The notes: generated by a model from the letters alone, not told the origin. A stretch of DNA of 64,000 nt from Nocardioides abyssi (GCF_030412915.1 NZ_JAUHJR010000001.1:310001-374000), one strand, 5' to 3'; counted from the first letter of the stretch, positions 41,540 through 50,470 are shown. A program made the numbers and translations.

Positions 41540-44500
41540 GTGGAGATCACCTACCCGCCGGAGCTGCCGGTCACCCAGCGCCGCGACGACATCGCGGCCG
41601 CGATCCGGGACCACCAAGTCGTCATCGTCGCCGGCGAGACCGGCTCGGGGAAGACGACCCAGCTGCCGAAGATCTGCCTCGAGCTCGGCCGCGGCGCGGG
41701 GCGCGCCGGCGGCGGCGGGCTGATCGGGCACACCCAGCCCCGGCGGATCGCGGCGCGCTCGGTCGCGGAGCGGATCGCGAGCGAGCTCGGCACCGAGCTC
41801 GGCGGCCCGGAGAGCCCCGTGGGCTACCAGGTGCGCTTCACCGACCGCACGTCGAAGGCGACCCGGGTCAAGCTGATGACCGACGGCATCCTGCTCGCGG
41901 AGCTGCAGCGCGACCGGATGCTCAAGAAGTACGACACGATCATCATCGACGAGGCGCACGAGCGCAGCCTCAACATCGACTTCCTGCTCGGCTACCTGCG
42001 GCGGCTGCTGCCCAAGCGGCCCGACCTCAAGCTGGTCATCACCTCCGCGACCATCGACCCCGAGCGGTTCGCCGAGCACTTCGCCGACCGCCGCGGGAAG
42101 CCGGCGCCGATCATCGAGGTCAGCGGACGCACCTTCCCGGTCGAGGTCCGCTACCGGCCGCTGCTGGAGCTGCCGGAGAACGACGACGAGGGCGAGCCGA
42201 TCGTCCGCGACCAGACCGAGGCGATCGTCGACGCGGTCAAGGAGCTCTCCGCCGAGGGGCCCGGCGACGTGCTCGTCTTCCTGCCCGGCGAGCGGGAGAT
42301 CCGCGACACCGCCGACGCCCTCGCCGAGCTCACCACCTCCACCCGCGGCGGCGGACTCGAGGTCGTGCCGCTCTACAGCCGGCTCTCGGCCGCCGAGCAG
42401 CACAAGGTCTTCGCGCCGCACACCGGGCGCCGGGTCGTGCTGGCCACCAACGTCGCGGAGACCTCGCTGACCGTGCCGGGCATCCGGTACGTCGTCGACA
42501 CCGGCGTCGCGCGCATCTCGCGCTACTCCCTGCGCACCAAGGTGCAGCGGCTGCCGATCGAGCCGGTCAGCCAGGCCTCGGCCAACCAGCGCTCGGGCCG
42601 GTGCGGCCGCGTGGCGGCCGGCATCGCGATCCGGCTCTACTCCGAGGAGGACTTCGAGGGGCGCCCGGAGTTCACCGACCCCGAGATCCTGCGCACCAAC
42701 CTGGCCAGCGTCATCCTGCAGATGGCCAGCCTCGGCCTCGGCGACCTCGGGCGGTTCCCGTTCGTCGAGCCGCCGGACCGGCGCAACGTCACGGCCGGCG
42801 TGCAGCTGCTCGAGGAGCTCGGCGCGCTGACGCCCGAGCAGCCCGGTGACCAGCAGGGTGGGTCGGACAAGCAGGGCGGGTCGGACAAGCAGGACCCGCG
42901 CCGCCGTGGCCCGCGGCTGACGAAGCTGGGCAGTCGGCTGGCCCGGCTGCCGATCGACCCGCGCCTGGGCCGGATGGTGCTGGAGGCCGAGCGGCTCGGC
43001 TGCGTCCGCGAGGTCGTCGTCATCGCCGCGGCGCTGTCGCTGCAGGACCCGCGCGAGCGCCCGGGTCCGGACCACCCCGCCGAGCAGGCGCGCGCCGACC
43101 AGCTGCACGCGCGCTTCAAGGTCGAGGGCAGCGACTTCCTCACCTGGCTGGAGCTGTGGCGCTACCTCAAGGCCCAGCAGCGGGAGCTCAGCAGCAGCGC
43201 GTTCCGCCGGATGTGCCGTGCCGAGCACCTCAACTACCTGCGGGTGCGGGAGTGGCAGGACTTCGAGTCCCAGCTGCGGCAGGTCTGCAAGGAGATGGGC
43301 ATCGACGTCGGCCACCCCGCCGACACCCCCGACGCCGACGGCATCCACCAGGCGCTGCTCTCGGGCCTGCTCTCCCACATCGGGGCGCTCGAGGAGCGCG
43401 ACAAGAAGGAGAAGGCCGGCGAGCGACGCCGCGGCCCGCGGGAGTACCTCGGTGCCCGCGGCGCCCGCTTCGCGGTGTTCCCCGGCAGCGTCGTGGCGCG
43501 CAAGAACCCGGCGTACCTCATGGCCGGCGAGCTCGTCGAGACCAGCCGCCTGTGGGCCCGGCAGAACGCCGCGATCAAGCCGGAGTGGGCCGAGCGGCTC
43601 GGCGGCGACCTGGTCAAGCGCACCTACAGCGAGCCGCACTGGAGCCGCAAGCGCGCCGCGGTGATGGCCTACGAGCGCGCGACGTTGTACGGCGTGCCGC
43701 TGGTCGCCGACCGGCTCGTGTCCTACGGCAAGGTCGACCCGGTCGTCTCGCGCGAGCTGTTCATCCGCCACGCGCTGGTCCAGGGCGAGTGGCACACGAG
43801 GCACCCGTTCGCCGCCGAGAACAAGCGGCTGCTCGAGGAGGCCGAGGAGCTCGAGCACCGCGCCCGACGCCGCGACATCGTCGTCGACGAGGAGACGCTC
43901 TTCGACTTCTACGACGCACGCGTGGGGCCCGACGTCGTCAGCGGTGCGCACTTCGACCAGTGGTGGAAGCAGGAGCGCCGCCGCCGGCCCGACCTGCTGA
44001 CCTTCGACCCCGCGATGCTCACCCACGGCACCGCCGAGGAGGTCGACGAGGCGGCCTACCCCCAGGAGTGGCAGGCCGAGGGGCTGACGTTCTCGATCAG
44101 CTACCACTTCGAGCCCGGCGCGGCCGAGGACGGCCTGACCATCGACGTGCCGGTGGCGACCCTCAACCGGGTCGGCGCCGAGGACTTCTCCTGGAACGTC
44201 CCCGGCCTGCGCGAGGAACTGGTCACCGAGCTCATCCGCAGCCTGCCGAAGAACCTGCGCGTCAGCTTCGTGCCGGCCCCCAACAAGGCCCGGGAGTTCC
44301 TCGCCGCCGTCCCGCCGGGGGAGGAGCCGCTGCTCGACGCGCTCGAGCGGTGGTGCCGGGCGACCACCGGCGTGGTCGTGCCGCGCGAGGCGTGGGACTG
44401 GGCGAAGGTCCCCGAGCACCTGCGGCCCACCTACCGCGTCGTCGACGACGCCGGCCGCGAGCAGGCGCGCGGCAAGGACCTCGAGGCGCTCAAGGCCCCG

Positions 44501-45454
44501 CTGCGGCCCCGCTTCCGCCAGGCGCTGGAGGAGGTCGCCACCGACAGCGGCCTGACCCGCTCCGGGGAGACCACCTGGGTCTTCGGCACCATCGACCCCT
44601 CCTTCACCCAGAAGCGCGCCGGGCACGAGGTCAAGGCCTACCCCGCGCTCGTCGACGAGGGCTCGACGGTCGGGCTGCAGGTCCACGGCTCCGCCGACGA
44701 GCAGGAGGCCCGCCACCGGCTCGCCGTCGTCCGGCTGCTCCTGCTCGGCACGCCCTCGCCGGTCAAGGCCGTGCTCGACGGCCTCACCAACCACGAGAAG
44801 CTCGCGCTCGCCGGCACGCCGTACCCCTCGGTCGCCGCGCTCCTGGAGGACTGCCGCCGCGCGGTCGTGCTCGACGTCGTCGACGCCCGGCCCGCCGCGC
44901 GCGACCAGGCGGCGTACGACGCCCTGCGCGCGGTCGCCGCGCACGACCAGGAGGCGCGCGTGCGCGCGGTGGTGCACGACGTGATCCGGGTGCTCGACCT
45001 GTGGCGGCAGGCCGACAAGGCGCTGTCGGGTCGGGCCGAGATGACGATGCTGCCGGCGCTCTCGGACCTCAAGGCCCAGCTCGCGCGCCTGGTGCACCCC
45101 GGATTCGTCGGCGAGGCCGGCGTGGCGCAGCTGCGGTCCTACCCGCGCTACCTGCAGGCGATGCTGCAGCGCCGCGCCCGTCTGGACGAGGGGTACGCCG
45201 CCGTCGACCGCGACCGCCGGCTCATGGACCAGGTGGCCGACCTGCAGGACGCGTGGTTGCACGCGACCGCGGCGCTGCCCGAGGGGCGGCCGCCAGGCGC
45301 CGCGCTGCGGCAGGTGCGGTGGCTGCTCGAGGAGTACCGCGTCTCGCTGTGGGCCCAGCAGCTCGGCACCCCCGTGCCGGTCAGCGACCAGCGGATCCGC
45401 AAGGTGCTCGCGGCCGCGAGCGGCACCGGCCAGGGAGCTGGGGCCCGGGCGTAG
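41540..45454 (+). CDS. hrpA: ATP-dependent RNA helicase HrpA
   Basis: A 1304-residue DEAH-box helicase with Walker A GETGSGKTT (32-40), DEAH at 137-140, SATID, LATNVAETSLTVPGIRYVVD, QRSGRCGRVAAG, then HA2, OB-fold and the long HrpA-specific C-terminus. GTG 41540 gives the family start EITYPPELPVTQRR. HrpA unwinds RNA and rescues stalled ribosomes in E. coli. An in-frame 18-base duplication (GGSDKQ twice) sits in a linker near residue 440. It is divergent from the kstD-like gene across the KstR-like box. Confidence 0.95.
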   Translation: MEITYPPELPVTQRRDDIAAAIRDHQVVIVAGETGSGKTTQLPKICLELGRGAGRAGGGGLIGHTQPRRIAARSVAERIASELGTELGGPESPVGYQVRFTDRTSKATRVKLMTDGILLAELQRDRMLKKYDTIIIDEAHERSLNIDFLLGYLRRLLPKRPDLKLVITSATIDPERFAEHFADRRGKPAPIIEVSGRTFPVEVRYRPLLELPENDDEGEPIVRDQTEAIVDAVKELSAEGPGDVLVFLPGEREIRDTADALAELTTSTRGGGLEVVPLYSRLSAAEQHKVFAPHTGRRVVLATNVAETSLTVPGIRYVVDTGVARISRYSLRTKVQRLPIEPVSQASANQRSGRCGRVAAGIAIRLYSEEDFEGRPEFTDPEILRTNLASVILQMASLGLGDLGRFPFVEPPDRRNVTAGVQLLEELGALTPEQPGDQQGGSDKQGGSDKQDPRRRGPRLTKLGSRLARLPIDPRLGRMVLEAERLGCVREVVVIAAALSLQDPRERPGPDHPAEQARADQLHARFKVEGSDFLTWLELWRYLKAQQRELSSSAFRRMCRAEHLNYLRVREWQDFESQLRQVCKEMGIDVGHPADTPDADGIHQALLSGLLSHIGALEERDKKEKAGERRRGPREYLGARGARFAVFPGSVVARKNPAYLMAGELVETSRLWARQNAAIKPEWAERLGGDLVKRTYSEPHWSRKRAAVMAYERATLYGVPLVADRLVSYGKVDPVVSRELFIRHALVQGEWHTRHPFAAENKRLLEEAEELEHRARRRDIVVDEETLFDFYDARVGPDVVSGAHFDQWWKQERRRRPDLLTFDPAMLTHGTAEEVDEAAYPQEWQAEGLTFSISYHFEPGAAEDGLTIDVPVATLNRVGAEDFSWNVPGLREELVTELIRSLPKNLRVSFVPAPNKAREFLAAVPPGEEPLLDALERWCRATTGVVVPREAWDWAKVPEHLRPTYRVVDDAGREQARGKDLEALKAPLRPRFRQALEEVATDSGLTRSGETTWVFGTIDPSFTQKRAGHEVKAYPALVDEGSTVGLQVHGSADEQEARHRLAVVRLLLLGTPSPVKAVLDGLTNHEKLALAGTPYPSVAALLEDCRRAVVLDVVDARPAARDQAAYDALRAVAAHDQEARVRAVVHDVIRVLDLWRQADKALSGRAEMTMLPALSDLKAQLARLVHPGFVGEAGVAQLRSYPRYLQAMLQRRARLDEGYAAVDRDRRLMDQVADLQDAWLHATAALPEGRPPGAALRQVRWLLEEYRVSLWAQQLGTPVPVSDQRIRKVLAAASGTGQGAGARA
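42854..42889 (+). repeat. 18-base tandem duplication inside hrpA
   Basis: Units 42854-42871 and 42872-42889 differ at one base and encode QGGSDK twice in a linker of the helicase. Confidence 0.75.
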
Positions 45455-45457
45455 CCT
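45452..45457 (+). promoter_or_regulatory. -10-like TAGCCT hexamer at the hrpA stop
   Basis: TAGCCT starts at the hrpA stop codon and ends 7 bases before GTG 45465. Confidence 0.35.
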
Positions 45458-45464
45458 CGGGCGG

Positions 45465-46058
45465 GTGAGCCGCCAGCACCACCGCCCGATGACCCCGGGC
45501 GCGGGCTTCTTCGCCGAGATCGTCGGCGGGGCCGACCCCGCGCTCGTGACCGAGGCAGCCGACCGTGCCGCCGTCCTGCTCGTGCGGGGTGCACGACAGA
45601 GCGAGGACTCCGCGGTCGCGGGCCGGCTGCTGCGGCTGGCCGAGGACGAGGGCATCGAGACCATCGCCGAGGTGTGGTCGGGCGCGCCGGCCGACTCCAT
45701 CGCCGGCTGCCTGTGGCGGCTCTTCCTGCTGCGCTCGTGGGTGCACGCCGAGCCGGTCGCCGTCGCGCGGGAGTACGACGCAGGGCGGGCCCGCGCCCAG
45801 GTCGCCCGGGTCGTCGCCGGCGTCGCCGACCCGCCGGGCCCCGAGCAGCTCAAGGCGATGGTCGACGAGGTGCTGGCCGGCATCGCGACCAGCGACTTCG
45901 CCGACGTCCTGCTGCGGGCCGCGGCTTTCGCGCGCGTGGTCGCCACCGGACGGGCCCACCTGCCCCACGTCGAGGAGGCGGCCGTGCGCCGGATGCTCGT
46001 CATGGCCGAGCAGCTGGAGGCCGCCGGTCACCTCGAGCTGGCCTCGCGGCTCCAGTAG
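45465..46058 (+). CDS. Conserved actinobacterial hypothetical protein (197 aa)
   Basis: An almost all-helical 197-residue protein starting at GTG 45465, 10 bases after hrpA. It contains PGAGFFAEIVGGADPALVTEAADRAA, then AGCLWRLFLLRSWVH, and a C-terminal helix pair VRRMLVMAEQLEAAGHLELASRL. No cysteine-rich motif beyond one Cys, no membrane segment. I recall similar DNA-binding-annotated proteins next to helicases in actinobacteria but cannot assign a function. Confidence 0.72.
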   Translation: MSRQHHRPMTPGAGFFAEIVGGADPALVTEAADRAAVLLVRGARQSEDSAVAGRLLRLAEDEGIETIAEVWSGAPADSIAGCLWRLFLLRSWVHAEPVAVAREYDAGRARAQVARVVAGVADPPGPEQLKAMVDEVLAGIATSDFADVLLRAAAFARVVATGRAHLPHVEEAAVRRMLVMAEQLEAAGHLELASRLQ

Positions 46059-46063
46059 GTCGT

Positions 46064-46069
46064 TACAAT
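46064..46069 (+). promoter_or_regulatory. -10-like TACAAT hexamer
   Basis: TACAAT, close to the sigma-70 consensus TATAAT, lies just after the 45465-46058 gene and 21 bases before GTG 46091. No good -35 is visible. Confidence 0.45.
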
Positions 46070-46090
46070 GGACATCGAGCACGTCGGACC

Positions 46091-46756
46091 GTGGCAGCCC
46101 CGGGTCCCAAAATTAGCCGCTACGAGCGGCCACGCGCCGTGAGGCGCTCCCGGTCCGGCGTGCTCTCCACCCTCCGGGGCGTCGCCCGTCGGCTGCCCGC
46201 CCGGGTGACCGCCCGCGTCCCTGCCCGGGTGCCGCTGCCGCGGTTCGTCCACGCGCCGCGCGCCGACGGCCGCGCCGACCCGGGCGAGGTCGTGTGGGCC
46301 TGGGTGCCCTACGAGGAGGACGCGAGCCGCGGCAAGGACCGCCCGGTGCTGGTGCTCGCCCGCACCGGCTCGGGCCCCGACGAGCGGCTGCTCGCGCTGA
46401 TGCTGACCAGCAAGGACCACGACCGCGACGCGGCCGACGAGGCCCGCTGGGGCCGGTACTGGATGGACGTCGGCACCGGCGGCTGGGACCGGCAGGGCCG
46501 GCCCAGCGAGGTGCGGCTCGACCGGCTGCTGGTGCTCGACCCGTCGGCGGTGCGCCGCGAGGGCGCGGCGCTGGCCCGCGGCACGTTCGACGCGGTCGTC
46601 GCCGCGGCCACGCCCTACCTGGCCGCCGACTTGTCCGGCGACCCGTCGGGGCTCAGGACGCCCGGAACGTCGCAGCGATCCGGCGGACCGCCTGGCGGGC
46701 GGGGTTCCGGCCGGCCGGCCAGCGGCGCTCGTCGGTGGCGACCTCGACGACGCTGA
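46091..46756 (+). CDS. PemK/MazF-like toxin-family protein
   Basis: A 221-residue protein. After a basic, Arg/Pro/Val-rich N-terminus (about 1-60), residues 68-175 match the PemK/MazF barrel: GEVVWAWVPYEED, KDRPVLVLAR, ALMLTSKDHD, WMDVGTGGWDRQGRPSEVRLDRLL, REGAALARGTF. MazF proteins are sequence-specific ribonucleases, but no antitoxin gene precedes it. The start is uncertain (GTG 46091 or 46139). The last 45 residues are low-complexity and overlap the convergent lipoprotein gene by 104 bases, so the native C-terminus may be unusual. Confidence 0.7.
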   Translation: MAAPGPKISRYERPRAVRRSRSGVLSTLRGVARRLPARVTARVPARVPLPRFVHAPRADGRADPGEVVWAWVPYEEDASRGKDRPVLVLARTGSGPDERLLALMLTSKDHDRDAADEARWGRYWMDVGTGGWDRQGRPSEVRLDRLLVLDPSAVRREGAALARGTFDAVVAAATPYLAADLSGDPSGLRTPGTSQRSGGPPGGRGSGRPASGARRWRPRRR

Positions 46757-47468
46757 CCCAGCTGCCCTTGCGGACCACGCCCAGCGCCGTGGCGCGCGGG
46801 CCGTCGGCCGACCGCGCGCCGTACGTCGCGGCGTACACGGTCCCGAAGCCGGTGCGCACCGGCACGTCGACGGCGTCGCCGACCTTCGCGCTGGGCCGGG
46901 GGAGCCGCTCGGCGCAGTCCGCGCGCCAGGCCATCAGCACCTCGGCGGCACGGTAGGCCGACGAGCGGTCCGCGAACTTCCCGAGCACCTGCACGGCCGT
47001 CGCCGACCCGTCGGCGGTGGTGAACCGGCGCTCGGTCGTGCGCACCGCGCCGATGTCGAACAGCGACGCCTTCTGGCAGGCGCCGACGGGCTCGGAGCCG
47101 TCGCCCCTCGCCGCGCTGGTCCACGGCAGGTCGTCGGCGACCGTCGGCATCCGGGTGGCGTCGAGCAGGTGGGTGCGCGCGGGGCGGCCCAGCAGCGGCT
47201 GGGGCGGCAGCGGCACGAGCGTGCGCTCCGGCCGGGCGGTGCGGCTCGGCTCCCCGTCGTCCCCGTCGTCCGCGGTGGGGCTGCTCGCGGGCGGCGAGGC
47301 GGTCCCGGTCGCGCTCGCGACGGCGTCCGGGCTCGCGGGTGTCCCGGCCGCGTCCGGTCCGCCGTCGTCACCGCCGCTGCAGGCGGAGAGGACCAGGGTG
47401 AGGGCGAGGACGGTGGGTGCGAGGGCGGGCAGGAAGGCCTGCCGGGGTGCTCGGGGAAGGCGGGGCAC
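46653..47468 (-). CDS. Hypothetical lipoprotein (271 aa)
   Basis: A 271-residue exported protein with signal PALAPTVLALTLVLSAC (lipobox LSAC, Cys 30), a Ser/Thr/Asp/Pro-rich linker to about residue 85, and a C-terminal domain resembling actinobacterial sensor-domain lipoproteins (TRMPTVADDLPW, RRFTTADGSATAVQVLGKFAD, VGDAVDVPVRTGFGTVYAATYGAR). The start is GTG 47468. No enzymatic motif is visible; ligand binding outside the membrane is a guess. Confidence 0.8.
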   Translation of the reverse strand: MPRLPRAPRQAFLPALAPTVLALTLVLSACSGGDDGGPDAAGTPASPDAVASATGTASPPASSPTADDGDDGEPSRTARPERTLVPLPPQPLLGRPARTHLLDATRMPTVADDLPWTSAARGDGSEPVGACQKASLFDIGAVRTTERRFTTADGSATAVQVLGKFADRSSAYRAAEVLMAWRADCAERLPRPSAKVGDAVDVPVRTGFGTVYAATYGARSADGPRATALGVVRKGSWVSVVEVATDERRWPAGRNPARQAVRRIAATFRAS

Positions 47469-47497
47469 GCTGCATCGTAGGCAGCCGGGACGGTCGG

Positions 47498-47530
47498 TAG
47501 GGTGACGGCGCGCCCCGGGACGCCGGGGCG
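47498..47530 (+). promoter_or_regulatory. -10-like TAGGGT and 5' hairpin before the solute-binding protein gene
   Basis: TAGGGT (47498-47503) is followed by a GC-only hairpin, CGCCCCGG/CCGGGGCG (47511-47518 and 47523-47530, 4-base loop). With the GTG at 47579 this implies a roughly 70-base leader carrying a stable stem. Confidence 0.35.
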
Positions 47531-47578
47531 TGTTGCTGTGACGTGGGCCGCCCGGCGGCCGGAGCGAGGAGGCGTGCC

Positions 47579-48979
47579 GTGCGGCTGCGACGGGGACGGC
47601 GGAGCACCCGGGCCGGGGTGGCCACCCTGGTGGTGCTGGCGCTCGGGCTGGGCCTGGGCGCGTGCACCGAGGACGGCGACCCGCCCGCTCCCGAGCCGAC
47701 CCGTGCCGCCCCGCCCGTGCGCCTGCTGTTCGGTGTGTGGGGCGCCGACGAGGAGGTCACGGCGTACCAGGCGATGGTCGACACCTACAACGACCGCTCC
47801 GAGGACAGCCAGGTCGAGCTGCGCTCCTGGGACGACCGCGAGGACCTCGCGGACGCGCTGCGGGCCGGCGGCAAGGTGCCCGACGTCTTCCTGACCTCGC
47901 GCCGCGACCTGCGCTGGCTGGTCGAGGAGGGGCTGACCCAGCCCGTCGACGAGCTGCTCGACGAGCGCGGCACCGAGTTCGGCGACAACTACTCCCGCGA
48001 CGCGCTGCGGGCGTTCTCGGCCGACACCCGGCTGCAGTGCATGCCGTACGGCGTCTCGCCCACCGTCGTCTTCTACAACACCCGGCTCGTCGACTTCGAG
48101 AAGATGCGCAACCGCGAGCTGCCCGCGCCGAGCGACCCCGACGACACGCGCTGGTCGTTCGAGGAGTTCGTCACCGCGGCCGACTTCGCCACCCGCCCCC
48201 GCAAGAAGGTTCGCGGGGTGCACGTCGAGCCGACGCTCACCGGGCTGGCGCCCTTCGTGGAGAGCGGCGGCGGCTCGGTCTTCAACGACGAGACCGACCC
48301 CACCTCGACGGCGTTCTCCAGCGACGGCAGCCGCGAGGCGCTGACCCGTGCGCTGGAGCTGCTGCGCAACCCGCAGCTGACCCTCACCGACAGCCAGCTG
48401 CAGCGCGCCACCCCGCAGGAGTGGTTCGAGCGCGGCCGGCTCGCGATGATGACCGGCGACCGCTCGCTGGTGCCGCAGCTGCGCCAGGTGCCGGGGCTGC
48501 AGTTCGACGTGATGCCGATCCCGACGCTGGGCTCCTACGCCACCGTCGGCGACATCACCGGCCTGTGCCTGTCCAAGGCCGCGGCCAGCACCGCCGAGGG
48601 CGCCGACTTCCTCGTCCACGCCACCTCGACCGAGGCCGTCGCCCGCGTCGTCCGCGCCGGCTACCTCGTCCCGGCCAACCTCGAGGTCGCCTACTCCGAC
48701 GTCTTCAACCAGCCCAGCCGGCTGCCCGCGCACGCCTCGGTGTTCACCGACTCCATCCGCGCGCTGCGCGTCCCGCCGCTGCTCTCGACGTGGGACGAGC
48801 TCGAGACCGCCGTCCGCGACGACATCCGCTCGCTCGTGACCTCCGCCCCCGCGCTCGACCTCGAGGCCGTCACCGAGCAGATCGACCTGGACTCCCAGCG
48901 GGTGCTCGACCCGGACTTCGAGGAACCGACCGAGTCGCCCTCGCCCACCGACGAGGAGTCGGAGGAGTCCGAGGAGTAG
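47579..48979 (+). CDS. Extracellular solute-binding lipoprotein (ABC family 1)
   Basis: A 466-residue lipoprotein with signal VATLVVLALGLGLGAC (Cys about 28) and a family-1 solute-binding body: GVWGADEEVTAYQAMVDTYND, GKVPDVFLTSRRDLRWL, CMPYGVSPTVVFYNTRLVD, WSFEEFVTAADF, GDRSLVPQLRQVPGLQFDVMPIP. GTG 47579 has AGGAGG 9 bases upstream. Similar proteins bind sugars, but no permease or ATPase genes accompany it, so it may serve an unlinked transporter. The C-terminal tail is Glu/Ser/Pro-rich. Confidence 0.88.
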   Translation: MRLRRGRRSTRAGVATLVVLALGLGLGACTEDGDPPAPEPTRAAPPVRLLFGVWGADEEVTAYQAMVDTYNDRSEDSQVELRSWDDREDLADALRAGGKVPDVFLTSRRDLRWLVEEGLTQPVDELLDERGTEFGDNYSRDALRAFSADTRLQCMPYGVSPTVVFYNTRLVDFEKMRNRELPAPSDPDDTRWSFEEFVTAADFATRPRKKVRGVHVEPTLTGLAPFVESGGGSVFNDETDPTSTAFSSDGSREALTRALELLRNPQLTLTDSQLQRATPQEWFERGRLAMMTGDRSLVPQLRQVPGLQFDVMPIPTLGSYATVGDITGLCLSKAAASTAEGADFLVHATSTEAVARVVRAGYLVPANLEVAYSDVFNQPSRLPAHASVFTDSIRALRVPPLLSTWDELETAVRDDIRSLVTSAPALDLEAVTEQIDLDSQRVLDPDFEEPTESPSPTDEESEESEE

Positions 48980-49009
48980 GTCCGGACCTCGCGATCGGGT
49001 CATCGGGCG

Positions 49010-49041
49010 GTGAGGTTCATCGGCTGGCCGATGAACCTCAC
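49010..49041. terminator. Perfect hairpin after the solute-binding protein gene
   Basis: GTGAGGTTCATCGG and CCGATGAACCTCAC are exact 14-base arms around CTGG. It follows the stop at 48979 and faces the end of the convergent RNase D gene. Confidence 0.6.
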
Positions 49042-49077
49042 GGTGGGACGATGAAATTTCAGCGGCCTACCGACAGC

Positions 49078-49097
49078 TTCATCGGCTGGCCGATGAA
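49078..49097. terminator. Second hairpin sharing the same 20-base core
   Basis: TTCATCGG and CCGATGAA (8-base arms, CTGG loop). The same 20-base core is present in the first hairpin at 49016-49035, 62 bases upstream. It sits 36 bases from the RNase D stop. Confidence 0.5.
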
Positions 49098-49132
49098 ACA
49101 TCTGCCGCGCCGCTGCTCCTTCAGCCCTGAGG

Positions 49133-50470
49133 TCAGTCCTGCGGGGCGGCCGCGCGGGCGTCGGCGTCGAGGATCGCGCGGGTGAGGACAGGCGCGGCGA
49201 GGGCGACCTGCCAGGAGCGGGCGCCGTACCCCTGCAGCACGCCGGCGACGGCGTCGAGCAGGTCGCCGGGCTCGCGGGTGGTGGGCGGGGTCCACAGGGT
49301 GCGGCGGAGGTAGTCGGGGGTCAGCAGGTTCTCCACCGGCAGCCCGTGCTCCTCGGCGAGCGCGGACATCGCCTCGCGGGCCAGCTGCAGGCGGTCGGCG
49401 GCGACGGGGTCCTTCTCGGCCCACGCGCGCGGCAGCGGCGGGCCGTCGCCGCGCGGGGCGCGGGTCGGCAGGTCGGCCTCGTCCATCTCGGAGACCTCGC
49501 GGAGCGCGGTGATCCAGCGGTTGGCGTACCGCTCCGCGCCGCGGCCGTGGAAGCCCTTGGTCGACAGCAGCGCCGCGCGGTCGGTCGGCATCGCGGTGGC
49601 CGCGGCGATGATCGCGGCGTCGGGGATGATCCGCCCGGGCGTCACGTCGCGCTGCTCGGCGATCTGGTCGCGCAGCTCCCACAGCGCGCGGACGGCGCCG
49701 AGCGCGCGGCGTCCGCGGACGCGGTGCAGGCCCGACGTACGCCGCCAGGCATCGACCCGCGTGGGCTGCTCGAAGCCGCGCAGGTGGTCGAACTCCTGCT
49801 GCGCCCACTCGTCCTTGCCCTGGGTGACCAGCTCGGCGGCGATCGCGTCGCGCAGCTCGACGAGCACCTCGACGTCGAGCGCGGCGTACTCCAGCCAGGG
49901 CTCGGGCAGCGGGCGGGTCGACCAGTCGACCGCGGAGTGCTCCTTCTTCATCGAGAAGCCGAGCACGGTCTCCACCAGCGTCGCCAGCCCGACCCGCGGG
50001 TAGCCGAGCAGGCGCCCGGCCAGCTCGGTGTCGAACAGCGCGGTCGGGGCCAGCCCGACCTCGGCCAGGCAGGGGAGGTCCTGGGTGGCGGCGTGCAGGA
50101 TCCACTCGGTGCCCTCGAGCGCGTCCTGCAGCGGGCGGAGGTCGTCGAAGGCGATGGGGTCGACGAGCGCGGTGCCGGCGCCGTCGCGGCGCAGCTGCAC
50201 GAGGTAGGCGCGGCTGGAGTAGCGGTAGCCCGACGCCCGCTCGGCGTCGATCGCGACCGGCCCGGTGCCGGCGGCGATCCTGGCGCATACCTCGGCGAGC
50301 GCCTCCGCGGTGTCGACCACCGGCGGCAGGCCGTCGCGGAGGGTCAGCAGCGGCGAGGGGGGTGCCTCGTCCTGCGCGGTCTCCTCGACCTGCCCGGCGC
50401 CATCGGTCTCGACGGCTTCGACGGTCTCGGCGGTCTGGTCAGCGGCCTGCTCGGGCCCTCCGACCGTCAC
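49133..50470 (-). CDS. rnd: Ribonuclease D (3'-5' exonuclease with HRDC domain)
   Basis: A 445-residue protein. The DEDD exonuclease core has D75/E77 (VAIDAERASGYRYS), LHAATQDLPCLAEVGL, FDTELAGRLLGYPRVGLATLV and the last catalytic block YAALDVEVLVELRD; HRDC-type helices follow from about 240. GTG 50470 overlaps the DUF3000 stop by 4 bases. RNase D trims 3' ends of stable RNAs. The acidic N-terminal 40 residues are an extension. This DUF3000-RNase D pair next to hemE is conserved in actinobacteria. Confidence 0.92.
   Translation of the reverse strand: MTVGGPEQAADQTAETVEAVETDGAGQVEETAQDEAPPSPLLTLRDGLPPVVDTAEALAEVCARIAAGTGPVAIDAERASGYRYSSRAYLVQLRRDGAGTALVDPIAFDDLRPLQDALEGTEWILHAATQDLPCLAEVGLAPTALFDTELAGRLLGYPRVGLATLVETVLGFSMKKEHSAVDWSTRPLPEPWLEYAALDVEVLVELRDAIAAELVTQGKDEWAQQEFDHLRGFEQPTRVDAWRRTSGLHRVRGRRALGAVRALWELRDQIAEQRDVTPGRIIPDAAIIAAATAMPTDRAALLSTKGFHGRGAERYANRWITALREVSEMDEADLPTRAPRGDGPPLPRAWAEKDPVAADRLQLAREAMSALAEEHGLPVENLLTPDYLRRTLWTPPTTREPGDLLDAVAGVLQGYGARSWQVALAAPVLTRAILDADARAAAPQD

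Noticed and set aside
41474-46003. A 1509-residue open frame on the minus strand
   Set aside because: It is antisense to hrpA, whose helicase motifs are unmistakable. The antisense product has no domain-like features.
46060-46140. A possible tRNA-like or small RNA between the 45465 gene and the PemK-like gene
   Set aside because: No cloverleaf or conserved T-loop sequence can be built; the region is better explained by the TACAAT promoter and the start of the next gene.
48991-49132. A short reading frame running through the two hairpins on either strand
   Set aside because: The apparent FIGWPMK peptides come from the palindromic repeat itself, and no start with a ribosome-binding site leads into them.
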